DNA of 47,091 nucleotides, from assembly GCA_004376895.1 (NCBI GenBank), contig SOIH01000128.1:1-47091 (forward strand). The letters are read 5' to 3'. The stretch's first letter is position 1; the number at the start of each line of letters is the position of its first letter. The translations under genes were made by a program, and so were the position numbers. The notes below the pieces were generated by a model that worked only from the letters and a program-made list of their open reading frames with translations, was not told the DNA's origin and searched no databases. Source of the DNA: Anaerolineales bacterium (GTDB taxonomy: Bacteria > Chloroflexota > Anaerolineae > Anaerolineales > E44-bin32). This document shows, piece after piece, positions 1 through 7,652 of the stretch.

Positions 1-285
1 TCTGAGGAGTGGAGCGACGAAGAATCTCACCCCTGGCAAGAAAACCCCGAACGTCCGAAGAACGAGGTGCTTCACTTCGTTCAGCATCACAAGCTTCTTC
101 TTTCTGTCAACCCTTCGGCGTTGCTCCCCACACTCTTCGGGCGGGGACTTCTCAGGACAGGCCTGAGGCATGCAGTGCCGAAGAATCTCACTCCTGGTAA
201 GAGCCTAGTACAGCGGTTCATAGTAAGAGATGCTTCGTCGGAGTTTACCCTGAGCGTTGCCGGAAAGCTCGCGATCACAAAATCC
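1..285. repeat. Partial dispersed repeat at window edge
   Basis: This stretch has no convincing gene; the short open frames on both strands lie inside repeated DNA. Bases 180-236 match 10968-11025 almost base for base (GAAGAATCTC, then CCTGGTAAGAGCCTAG and onward), and similarity continues more weakly to about 275. The opening CTGAGGAGTGGAGCGACGAA also recurs near 10949. A short piece of the same family occurs at 46889-46915. It looks like a degenerate member of the dispersed palindromic family found elsewhere in the window, cut by the left edge. Confidence 0.75.
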
Positions 286-379
286 GAGTATGCGCTGTGA
301 GATCCCCGTCTGCAATTTCATTGGGACAAGCGGTTTGGGAGCAGCTCAGCATGACATCTTCAATTTTGATGTGGGATAT

Positions 380-408
380 TTGACATTTCCTTTCGAATTT
401 GTATTATT
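380..408 (+). promoter_or_regulatory. Candidate promoter of the liv/acyl-CoA ligase operon
   Basis: TTGACA at 380-385 is followed after 16 bases by TATTAT at 402-407, or after 17 by ATTATT. This is the best sigma-A-like promoter between the left-edge repeat and livG. It would give a leader of roughly 165 bases. I see no clear terminator or riboswitch in the leader. Confidence 0.5.
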
Positions 409-546
409 AGATACGGTGGATAGGTAAGCACTTCCTGCGACCGGTTTCACTTCGCCAAAGAATCAACCACTGGGAACACCCAGAGTTCAGTAACGAACAA
501 CGAAACGTAGAAAATTCGGTGACTCGGTTCCATTCATTCTGATTCC

Positions 547-585
547 ATGGATCCAATAGCAATGGAATTTCTTCTGCCTGTATGA
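547..585 (+). CDS. Possible 12-codon leader ORF coupled to livG
   Basis: An ATG at 547 opens a 12-codon frame (MDPIAMEFLLPV), with a second in-frame ATG at 562. Its TGA stop at 583-585 overlaps the livG start codon in an ATGA arrangement. Neither the leader ORF nor livG has an evident Shine-Dalgarno sequence, so livG translation could depend on coupling. It is short enough to be chance. Confidence 0.25.
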   Translation: MDPIAMEFLLPV

Positions 586-1358
586 CAACTGAAACGATTT
601 TTCTAAAGGTAGATGACGTCTCATTGCGCTTCGGCGGCACCCAGGCACTCACGAGTGTTAGCTTCGACGTCCATCCTGGTGAGATCCTGGCAATTATCGG
701 GCCCAACGGCGCCGGTAAGACTTCCATGCTAAACTGCCTCAACGGCTTCTACCGACCCTATCAGGGGCAGATCCTCTTCAACAGTAAAGACCTCACGAGG
801 CTGCCACCCGATCGCATCGCCCAAATGGGGGTGGCGCGCACCTTCCAAAATATCGCCCTGTATACTGGCCTGAGCACGCTCGATAACCTAATGGCAGCCC
901 GTCATATTCATATGCGGGCTAACTTTTTACAGTGTTTGATCTATTGGGGTCCGGCACACCGTGAAGACATCACCCATCGGGTGCGGGTTGAAGAGATCAT
1001 CGATTTCCTCGAGATCGAACACATCCGCAAATCAATTGTCGGATCGCTGCCCTACGGACTACGCAAGCGAGTGGAATTGGGTCGCGCCCTGGCGCTCGAA
1101 CCGCGCTTGCTACTGCTGGATGAACCCATGACTGGCATGAATCAGGAAGAAAAGGAGGATATGGCGCGTTTCATCCTCGATATCCACGAGCGCGAGCATA
1201 TGACAATCTTGCTGATAGAACATGATATGGGCTTGGTCATGGACATCGCCGATCGCGCCGTGGTGCTCGACTTCGGCGCCAAGATTGCCGAAGGTTCTCC
1301 CAAGCAGATACGCTCGGATCCAACTGTGATCAACGCCTACCTAGGTGAGGCTGCTTGA
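582..1358 (+). CDS. livG: Branched-chain-type (HAAT) ABC transporter ATP-binding protein, LivG-like
   Basis: This is a cytoplasmic ATPase subunit of an importer of the Liv/HAAT family. The 258-residue length is normal. Visible motifs are Walker A GPNGAGKT at residues 40-47, Q-loop Gln89, a slightly divergent signature (LPYGLRKR, 156-163), Walker B LLLLDEP (176-182) and the H-loop His214. It is the first gene of an operon with an acyl-CoA synthetase, two permeases, a binding lipoprotein and LivF. That context suggests the cargo may be a carboxylic acid rather than an amino acid (inference). No Shine-Dalgarno precedes the ATG, and the start overlaps a tiny upstream ORF. Its stop overlaps the long form of the next gene but not that gene's preferred ATG. 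Confidence 0.92.
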   Translation: MTTETIFLKVDDVSLRFGGTQALTSVSFDVHPGEILAIIGPNGAGKTSMLNCLNGFYRPYQGQILFNSKDLTRLPPDRIAQMGVARTFQNIALYTGLSTLDNLMAARHIHMRANFLQCLIYWGPAHREDITHRVRVEEIIDFLEIEHIRKSIVGSLPYGLRKRVELGRALALEPRLLLLDEPMTGMNQEEKEDMARFILDIHEREHMTILLIEHDMGLVMDIADRAVVLDFGAKIAEGSPKQIRSDPTVINAYLGEAA

Positions 1359-1359
1359 G

Positions 1360-3294
1360 ATGGGCGATATGGATACCCTCCCGAAGAGTTTGCGGGCTAC
1401 TGCCGCACGCTATGGGTCGAGCAGAACCGCCATGCGGCAGAAGGACCGCGGCATCTGGCGCTCCTTCACCTGGGAAGAATCGTTTGAGCAGACGCGCGAT
1501 CTTTGCCTGGGTCTTACGCAACTGGGTTTTGCACACGGAGAAAAGGCCTGCATCATTGGCGATAACGATCCGCAATACTTCTGGGCGCAAGTGGCGGTCC
1601 AATCTGTCGGCGGTATTGCCGTGGGTATCTTCACGGATAGCTCGCCGCTTGAAATTGAATATATCGTGGCACACTCGGATTCCACCCTGGTGTTCGCTAA
1701 GGATCAGGAACAGTGCGATAAGCTGATCGAGATCAAGGATCGGCTCCCTAAGGTGGAGCGCGTCATCTACTGGGATGAGAAGGGTTTGTGGAGCTACGAT
1801 GATGAATGGCTGCTGGATTACGACGAGGTCCAGGCATTAGGCAGACATCTCCATGAGGAAAAACCGGCGCTGTTCGATCAATTGGTCGACGCAGGAAAGG
1901 CTGATGAGTTTGCCATCTTTTGCTACACATCAGGAACAACTGGCCAACCGAAAGGGGCGATGATCAGCCACGCAAATTTGATCGACGGTTGCGATCTAAC
2001 CCTGGAAGTAGACCCGCGCACCGCGGATGATGAATACCTCTCATTCCTACCCCCGGCCTGGATCACTGAGAACGTGCTTGGCCTGGCGATTCACCTGCGC
2101 ACGGGCATGATCGCCAACTTTCCAGAGGCTCCCGAGACAGTCCAGGAGAACTTGCGCGAGATCACACCCTTCGTGCAGTTATTCAGCGCCCGTCAGTGGG
2201 AAAGCCTGGTTGCTCTGGTGCAAGTGAAGATGACCGAAGCCACCTGGGTCAATCGTTTACTCTACCGACTCTTCATGCCGGTTGGCTATAAAGTAGCGAA
2301 TTTGCGCTACGAACAGCATAAACCGATTCCCTGGATCTGGCGCGCATTGTTCGCTTTCGGTGAAGTTGCATTATTCCATCCACTGCGGGACAAACTGGGT
2401 ATGACCCGCATCCGCTCGGCCTATTCTTCGGGTGCAGCCCAGAGCCCGGATGTGATCCGTTTCTTCCGTGCCATCGGGGTCAATATCAAGCAGCTATACG
2501 GTTCTACGGAAGCCCAGACGCACACGCTCCACATCGGTGATGACGTGCGTTTTGAGACTGTCGGTCTGCCACTGCCCGGGATGGATGTCCGCATTGCTGA
2601 TGACGGCGAGATCCTCATCGCCGGTCCTTCGGTTTTCCAAGGCTACTACAAAGATCCTGATGCCACTAAAGCAGCACTCGAGATCGATTCGGAAGGTAAA
2701 AGGTGGTTCCGAACCGGGGATGCCGGGCACATCGATGATGACCAGCACGTGATCTACCTCGACCGTCTTAAGGAGATGATCCCACTGGCAAGCGGGGAGC
2801 ACTTCTCGCCACAGTTCATAGAAGGTCAGCTCAAATTCAGCCCCTATATCCGTGACGTGATGACGGTTGGCGCGGCCGATCTTCCATTTGTCACGGCTTT
2901 AATCAACATCGATTTTGAGAACGTGGGCCGCTGGGCTGAAAGACAAGGTCTTGCTTATACGACGTTTGTGGATTTATCTCAAAAGCCAGAGGTCTATAGT
3001 CTTATCCGACAGGATGTGGAGCGCGTCAACCAAACGCTGGTCGAGGCGGCAGCCGTGCGCCGGTTTGTGCTGATGCATAAAGAATTCGATGCTGATGAGG
3101 CAGAGCTTACTCGCACCCGTAAACTGCGCCGAAGGATTTTGCGGGAACACTATCAGGATATTATTGACGCCATGTATAGTGAAAGCGTCGAAGTGCGTGT
3201 CAAAGCTTCCGTGCGCTACCAGGATGGTCGTGAAGGGATCATCGAAACGACGGTGCGTGTAGAAGCGCTCGATAAGGAGGAGAGTCCAGTATGA
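1360..3294 (+). CDS. Long-chain acyl-CoA synthetase (AMP-forming), embedded in the importer operon
   Basis: This enzyme forms an acyl-AMP and then an acyl-CoA from a carboxylic acid, ATP and CoA. It belongs to the long FadD15/FACS branch (COG1022-like), about 644 residues. The phosphate-binding loop TSGTTGQPKG lies at about residues 190-199, YGSTEAQ near 380 and TGDAGHID near 451. The C-terminal part retains the lysine-rich TRKLRRR segment of this branch. A GTG at 1345 could extend the protein by five residues, but GGTGAGG at 1344-1350 is well placed as a ribosome site for the ATG at 1360. The stop overlaps livH by four bases. Position between livG and livH implies tight co-expression with the transporter, consistent with activation of the imported substrate. 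Confidence 0.9.
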   Translation: MGDMDTLPKSLRATAARYGSSRTAMRQKDRGIWRSFTWEESFEQTRDLCLGLTQLGFAHGEKACIIGDNDPQYFWAQVAVQSVGGIAVGIFTDSSPLEIEYIVAHSDSTLVFAKDQEQCDKLIEIKDRLPKVERVIYWDEKGLWSYDDEWLLDYDEVQALGRHLHEEKPALFDQLVDAGKADEFAIFCYTSGTTGQPKGAMISHANLIDGCDLTLEVDPRTADDEYLSFLPPAWITENVLGLAIHLRTGMIANFPEAPETVQENLREITPFVQLFSARQWESLVALVQVKMTEATWVNRLLYRLFMPVGYKVANLRYEQHKPIPWIWRALFAFGEVALFHPLRDKLGMTRIRSAYSSGAAQSPDVIRFFRAIGVNIKQLYGSTEAQTHTLHIGDDVRFETVGLPLPGMDVRIADDGEILIAGPSVFQGYYKDPDATKAALEIDSEGKRWFRTGDAGHIDDDQHVIYLDRLKEMIPLASGEHFSPQFIEGQLKFSPYIRDVMTVGAADLPFVTALINIDFENVGRWAERQGLAYTTFVDLSQKPEVYSLIRQDVERVNQTLVEAAAVRRFVLMHKEFDADEAELTRTRKLRRRILREHYQDIIDAMYSESVEVRVKASVRYQDGREGIIETTVRVEALDKEESPV

Positions 3295-4211
3295 ATTGGC
3301 AATTACTGCCCCAGTTCGCCGTAACTGGATTATTGGCCGGCGGTCCAATTGCCTTGATGGCGCTCGGCCTGGTGCTCATCTTCAAGTCCTCCTACATATT
3401 CAACTTCGCGCAAGGCCAACTGCTTCTCATAGGTGCGCTGATCACCTGGTGGTTTTCAGTGGAACTGGGGCTGCCATTGTGGGTCTCGATCGCCCTGGCG
3501 TTAATCATCTCGGCTTTTCTGGGTCTGGTCATCGAACGTTTGGCGCTGCGACCGATGACTGGACAACCACTGCTTTCGATCATCTTGATGACGCTTGGTC
3601 TCAGCCAGGTTCTACAAGGATTGGCGCTGCTGTTTTTCGGCGGAAGTCAGCGCAATTTCCCACATATTTTCTCGGCCGGTGACCCTTATAAGATCACCAC
3701 CCCATTTATATACGAGGGTAATCCGATTGTGCTGATCCTCAAGCAGAACCTGGTGTGGTCCTTTATCGTGGCCATCCTGGGCGTGATCGTGATCGGCGCC
3801 TTCTTTCAATTTACCAAAGCCGGGCTGGCGATGAGAGCCACCTCCGAGGATCACGAGCTGGCACAGAGCATTGGACTGCGCGTCCACCGTATCTTTGGCA
3901 TCTCATGGATGTTAGCCGCTGTTGTTGCGACTACTGGGGGGGTGCTCCTGGCAACATCAAGCGGCCTCGACCTGAGCCTTTCCGTCGTGGTGCTAGCGGC
4001 CTTTCCAGCCGTGCTCTTGGGTGGCCTGGAGTCGATCCCGGGCACGATCGTCGGCGGCCTTTTAATTGGCCTATCGCAGGGGTTGGTCTCAGTCTCGAAG
4101 ATCCAATTTATTCGCAATTCAGGCGAGATCATGCCCTATATCGTACTCCTGTTGGTCTTGCTGATCCTGCCAGAAGGATTATTCGGTCAAAAGAGGATCG
4201 AGAGGATCTAG
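3291..4211 (+). CDS. livH: Branched-chain-type ABC transporter permease, LivH-like
   Basis: This is an integral membrane permease of the HAAT importer family, 306 residues, with about eight hydrophobic segments. The amino end (QFAVTGLLAGGPIALMALGL) and the segment around IFNFAQGQLLLIGA are typical of LivH. It pairs with LivM to form the membrane channel. AAGGAGGAG just upstream is a strong ribosome site for the ATG at 3291, which overlaps the ligase stop codon (ATGA). It is followed after three bases by livM, so translation of ligase, livH and livM is probably coupled. Confidence 0.93.
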   Translation: MNWQLLPQFAVTGLLAGGPIALMALGLVLIFKSSYIFNFAQGQLLLIGALITWWFSVELGLPLWVSIALALIISAFLGLVIERLALRPMTGQPLLSIILMTLGLSQVLQGLALLFFGGSQRNFPHIFSAGDPYKITTPFIYEGNPIVLILKQNLVWSFIVAILGVIVIGAFFQFTKAGLAMRATSEDHELAQSIGLRVHRIFGISWMLAAVVATTGGVLLATSSGLDLSLSVVVLAAFPAVLLGGLESIPGTIVGGLLIGLSQGLVSVSKIQFIRNSGEIMPYIVLLLVLLILPEGLFGQKRIERI

Positions 4212-4214
4212 AAA

Positions 4215-5276
4215 ATGGCTGTGTTACGACCTGCCGGTGAATTCGATACAAGTTATGCAGAGGACATGGCCACCATCCGTCGCAAGTGGCAGTGGGTGGT
4301 TCTGTTCGCGCTCATTATTGCGCTTTACACATTGCCGTTCTATGCCAGTCAAAGCCTTGTCGCCCTGGTGAATCGCATCTGCATTACCATCATCGCAATT
4401 CAAGGTCTCAATTTACTCACTGGCTATACCGGACAGATCTCACTGGGCCAGGCAGCCTTCATGACCACCGGAGGCTATATTTCTGCGCTGCTGGTAAACC
4501 AGCTGGGCTGGCCCTTCTACTTCTCAATGCCAGCTGCTGCTCTGGGGGCTGGTGTGATCGGGTTGCTATTCGGTCTGCCCTCGCTGCGGGTGAAGGGGTT
4601 TTACCTGGTGATGGCTACCCTGGCAGCCCAGTTCATCATCCCCTGGTTTACCCGCAACTCCTTCAAAGAGCTTCTGAACGGTGCCCAGGGGTTGAACGTG
4701 GCTGTGCCCGTGTTTTTCGGGTTGGAAATCAACACGCCGCAGCGCTACCTGGTGTTGACATTAACTGTCCTGATCGTGACTACGTTCGTTGCCCACAATG
4801 TCTCGCGCTCTCGTCTCGGGCGCGCCTTCATCACGATCCGCGATAATGATTTGGCCGCGGAGGTGCTTGGAGTTAATTTATTCCGAGTAAAACTTCAGGC
4901 TTTCTTCCTGGCGGCTATGTACGCTGGCCTGGCAGGTGCGCTAGCAGCCCACCAACTGCGCCATATAAATTCTGAAACCTTCAATTTGACCGACTCGATC
5001 ATCTTCATGGGGATGCTGGTCATCGGCGGTCTAGGATCCAATCTGGGTCCTTTCTTCGGCGCGATTGTGGTCGAGATGTTGATCGAAATTGCCACTATCC
5101 TCGGACCAGTTTTCTCCGATATTCTTCCGGCTACAGCTTATGGCGCCGTTCAGGCATTGCGTCCATTGTTCTTTGGCACAGCTTTAATGCTGTTCCTGAT
5201 CTTTGAGCCGCGCGGTTTAGCCTATCGCTGGAATGTCATAAAAGCAGCCTGGCGATTACGTCCATTCTCTCATTAA
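4215..5276 (+). CDS. livM: Branched-chain-type ABC transporter permease, LivM-like
   Basis: This is the second membrane permease of the importer, 353 residues. After a hydrophilic head of about 25 residues there are many hydrophobic spans. The family-typical stretches include LNLLTGYTGQISLGQAAFM near residues 75-95, LPSLRVKGFYLVMATLA near 125-142 and SRLGRAFITIRDNDLAAEVLGV near 195-215. The last is the EAA-like cytoplasmic loop that contacts the ATPases. Another in-frame ATG at 4269 (MATIRRKW) would remove the hydrophilic head. The 117 bases before the binding-protein gene contain a short TGTCATTTCGAA repeat fragment. Confidence 0.93.
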   Translation: MAVLRPAGEFDTSYAEDMATIRRKWQWVVLFALIIALYTLPFYASQSLVALVNRICITIIAIQGLNLLTGYTGQISLGQAAFMTTGGYISALLVNQLGWPFYFSMPAAALGAGVIGLLFGLPSLRVKGFYLVMATLAAQFIIPWFTRNSFKELLNGAQGLNVAVPVFFGLEINTPQRYLVLTLTVLIVTTFVAHNVSRSRLGRAFITIRDNDLAAEVLGVNLFRVKLQAFFLAAMYAGLAGALAAHQLRHINSETFNLTDSIIFMGMLVIGGLGSNLGPFFGAIVVEMLIEIATILGPVFSDILPATAYGAVQALRPLFFGTALMLFLIFEPRGLAYRWNVIKAAWRLRPFSH

Positions 5277-5393
5277 CCCGGAAGGAGGTGCAGGAACAAC
5301 TTGTGTCATTTCGAAGCTCAGGGCGTGCCCCGATCCCCGACATCGTTCCGAAGGCCTGAGTAGAAACCGTCAAACTTAACGAGGAGATGAGCC

Positions 5394-6731
5394 ATGCGTA
5401 GCAAGATCCATATCCTTCTTAGCCTATTTGTCCTAGTAGCACTGGTATTAGGTGCCTGTGCACCTGCCGCTACGGAAGAACCACCACCACCACCGCCACC
5501 GCCAGAGCCTACAGCCCCTCCGGAGCCAGAACCTGAAATACCGGCTGGGCCGCCTGATCTGACCGGTGAAACGATTACGATCTATCACTTCGGCGATCTT
5601 TCCGGCCCATATGCGGCTATCACCTCGCCGCTGGTGCACGGAGCGGAAGATGCCGTCGCGGCAGTTAATGAGGCCGGGGGGATTTATGGCGCCATGCTTG
5701 ATGTGAAATTCGCCGATACTGGCGGCAGCATCGATGAAGCCGTGGCAGCTTTCGATCGCTTCACCGGTGAAGATGACAATCCGCTGGTGATGATCACCTA
5801 CGGCTCAGGTGAAGTTGAAGCGCTAGCGCAGCGCTTCGCCGAGAATAAGGTCGTCAACATCACCGCCGGTTTGAGTGCCCGGGGCTTCTACATCGATTCG
5901 GGTTACTCCTTCGGGCTGGGACCGATCTACCCCGATCAGTTCGGCTTAGTGATGACCTTTTTGCACGATAACTGGGAAGCGTACAAACCGGCCGATGCAG
6001 GGGATGAGATCAAGCTGGCCTACGTCAGCTGGCCCACAGCTTTTGGCCAAGGGGCGCTTACGCCCGAAACGCGGGTCTTCCTTGATGATTTAGGCATCGA
6101 GGTGGTCGCTGAAGAAACCTACGATGTCTCGCCGGCCGCGGATACAACCACCGCCATTCTTAACGCCCAGGCGGCTGGTGCCAATGTCATCTGGACCAAT
6201 ACCTTGGCGTTCGGCGTCTCGGTTGTCTTGAATGACCTCAATAGCCTTGGTCTACGTGATCAATTTGTCGTCGCGACCGATAACTGGGGTATGGACCTGG
6301 CTACCTATGCCTTCCTAGCGGATGGGGCTTATGGTGTCGGTCTGATCTCGGCCTTCCCCTATCTCTGGTGGACCGATGCTGATAATGCCGGTGTGCAGTA
6401 TGCCGAGAACTTGTTCGCCGCCAACGAGCGGCCGTCGAGTGAGCACAATGTCGGCTACCTGCTGTTAGTCGCCGGGATCGATATGGCCGTTCAGGCGATC
6501 CAGCACGCTATCGATACGGTGGGCTACGAGAATCTTAATGGTGAGGCCGTGCATGATGCCCTGATGGACTTGAGTCCGTTCGAGGCGCTGGACGGTGTGC
6601 TACGTGTCGACTACTCAGGTACGAGCCGATCGCCACATGTCTCCCAGATTCGTATGATCATGGGTGGACCAGACGCCTTTAATGTTCTTCAAGACTGGAC
6701 CGACACCCCAGATCTGCGACCCACAGAGTAG
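5394..6731 (+). CDS. Substrate-binding lipoprotein of the HAAT importer (LivJ/K-like)
   Basis: This is the extracytoplasmic receptor of the importer. A signal peptide ends in a lipobox (VLGAC, Cys22), so the mature protein should be lipid-anchored. A strongly Pro/Glu-rich tether follows (residues about 27-52, including a run of eight prolines), then a periplasmic-binding-protein type I fold beginning near ITIYHFGDLSGPYA. The length of 445 residues is typical once the tether is added. A ribosome site GAGGAGATGAG precedes the ATG. The ligand cannot be read from sequence; the two flanking acyl-CoA synthetase genes suggest an organic or fatty acid, whereas the fold family includes amino acid, urea and aromatic-acid receptors. 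Confidence 0.92.
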   Translation: MRSKIHILLSLFVLVALVLGACAPAATEEPPPPPPPPEPTAPPEPEPEIPAGPPDLTGETITIYHFGDLSGPYAAITSPLVHGAEDAVAAVNEAGGIYGAMLDVKFADTGGSIDEAVAAFDRFTGEDDNPLVMITYGSGEVEALAQRFAENKVVNITAGLSARGFYIDSGYSFGLGPIYPDQFGLVMTFLHDNWEAYKPADAGDEIKLAYVSWPTAFGQGALTPETRVFLDDLGIEVVAEETYDVSPAADTTTAILNAQAAGANVIWTNTLAFGVSVVLNDLNSLGLRDQFVVATDNWGMDLATYAFLADGAYGVGLISAFPYLWWTDADNAGVQYAENLFAANERPSSEHNVGYLLLVAGIDMAVQAIQHAIDTVGYENLNGEAVHDALMDLSPFEALDGVLRVDYSGTSRSPHVSQIRMIMGGPDAFNVLQDWTDTPDLRPTE

Positions 6732-6754
6732 AGTATCCATCGTTAAGAATTACC

Positions 6755-6785
6755 CCCGGGGGCGTCTGGATTTGATGCCCCCGGG
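6755..6785 (+). other. Strong intra-operon hairpin
   Basis: CCCGGGGGC at 6755-6763 pairs perfectly with GCCCCCGGG at 6777-6785 around a 13-base loop. It lies between the binding-protein gene and livF. There is no U-tract, so it is more likely an mRNA-stabilising or processing hairpin that raises receptor expression relative to the ATPase than a true terminator (inference from other binding-protein operons). Confidence 0.6.
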
Positions 6786-6800
6786 ATCCATAAGGTGCCT

Positions 6801-7607
6801 ATGTCGCAGTTAATGCTTAATAACATCGAGGTTGTGTATTGCGACGTCATCCAGGTGCTGCGAGGGGTATCGCTCGAGGTGCAGCCTGGAACCGTCGTAG
6901 CTCTATTGGGTTCGAACGGCGCTGGAAAGACGACCACCCTGCGAGCGATCTCGGGCTTGCTGGTAAGCCAGGACGGCAAGATCACGCGCGGCACGATCGA
7001 GTACGACGGCGAGCGCATCGACCGCCTGCCACCAGATGAAGTCGTCCGAAGGGGTTTGATCCAGATTCTGGAAGGGCGACGGCTCTTCCAACACCTCACG
7101 GTCGAGGAGAACTTGGTCGTAGGTTCGGTGGCGCGTGGTCGCACAACGGATGCCAGCTTGAAACACGATCTGGCCGAGGTCTACCGCTATTTCCCCAGGT
7201 TGGAGGACATGCGCAAGCGTGTCAGCGGCTACCTGTCTGGTGGGGAGCAGCAAATGCTGGTCATTGGGCGGGCACTCATGAGTAACCCGCGCTTCATCCT
7301 GCTGGATGAACCTTCCCTGGGATTGGCACCCTTACTCGTCGCCGAGATCTTCCGGGTTATCCAGCAAATGAGCGATCAAGGCGGGATCTCGATCCTCCTG
7401 GTGGAGCAAAACGCCAATCTGGCGCTCAGTGTGGCGGACTACGCATACGTGATGGATAACGGACGTATCGTATTGGACGGGTCGGCAGAGCAAATGGTCA
7501 ATAATGAGGACATCAAGGAATTCTATCTGGGATTGAATCAGTTGGGTGAGCGTAAGAGCTACCGGGACGTGAAGCACTATAAAAGACGAAAGCGTTGGCT
7601 GGGATGA
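6801..7607 (+). CDS. livF: Branched-chain-type ABC transporter ATP-binding protein, LivF-like
   Basis: This is the second ATPase of the importer, 268 residues from the ATG at 6801; TAAGG just upstream favours that start over the GTG at 6795. Walker A is SNGAGKTT, the signature is YLSGGEQQ, Walker B is FILLDEPSLGLAP and the H-loop region is LLVEQNANLAL, with Gln replacing the usual His of the switch, as is common in LivF. The carboxyl end carries a basic tail of about 15 residues (SYRDVKHYKRRKRWLG) beyond the usual LivF end. I recall similar tails in LivF proteins encoded beside acyl-CoA ligases, but could not check this. Confidence 0.93.
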   Translation: MSQLMLNNIEVVYCDVIQVLRGVSLEVQPGTVVALLGSNGAGKTTTLRAISGLLVSQDGKITRGTIEYDGERIDRLPPDEVVRRGLIQILEGRRLFQHLTVEENLVVGSVARGRTTDASLKHDLAEVYRYFPRLEDMRKRVSGYLSGGEQQMLVIGRALMSNPRFILLDEPSLGLAPLLVAEIFRVIQQMSDQGGISILLVEQNANLALSVADYAYVMDNGRIVLDGSAEQMVNNEDIKEFYLGLNQLGERKSYRDVKHYKRRKRWLG

Positions 7608-7652
7608 GATCCAATCTCATCAGGAATCATCCCGGGGAAGGTGGGTAGAATT

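Noticed and set aside
9-300. Short open frames at the left edge
   Set aside because: They lie within dispersed repeat DNA on both strands and have no ribosome site or family similarity.
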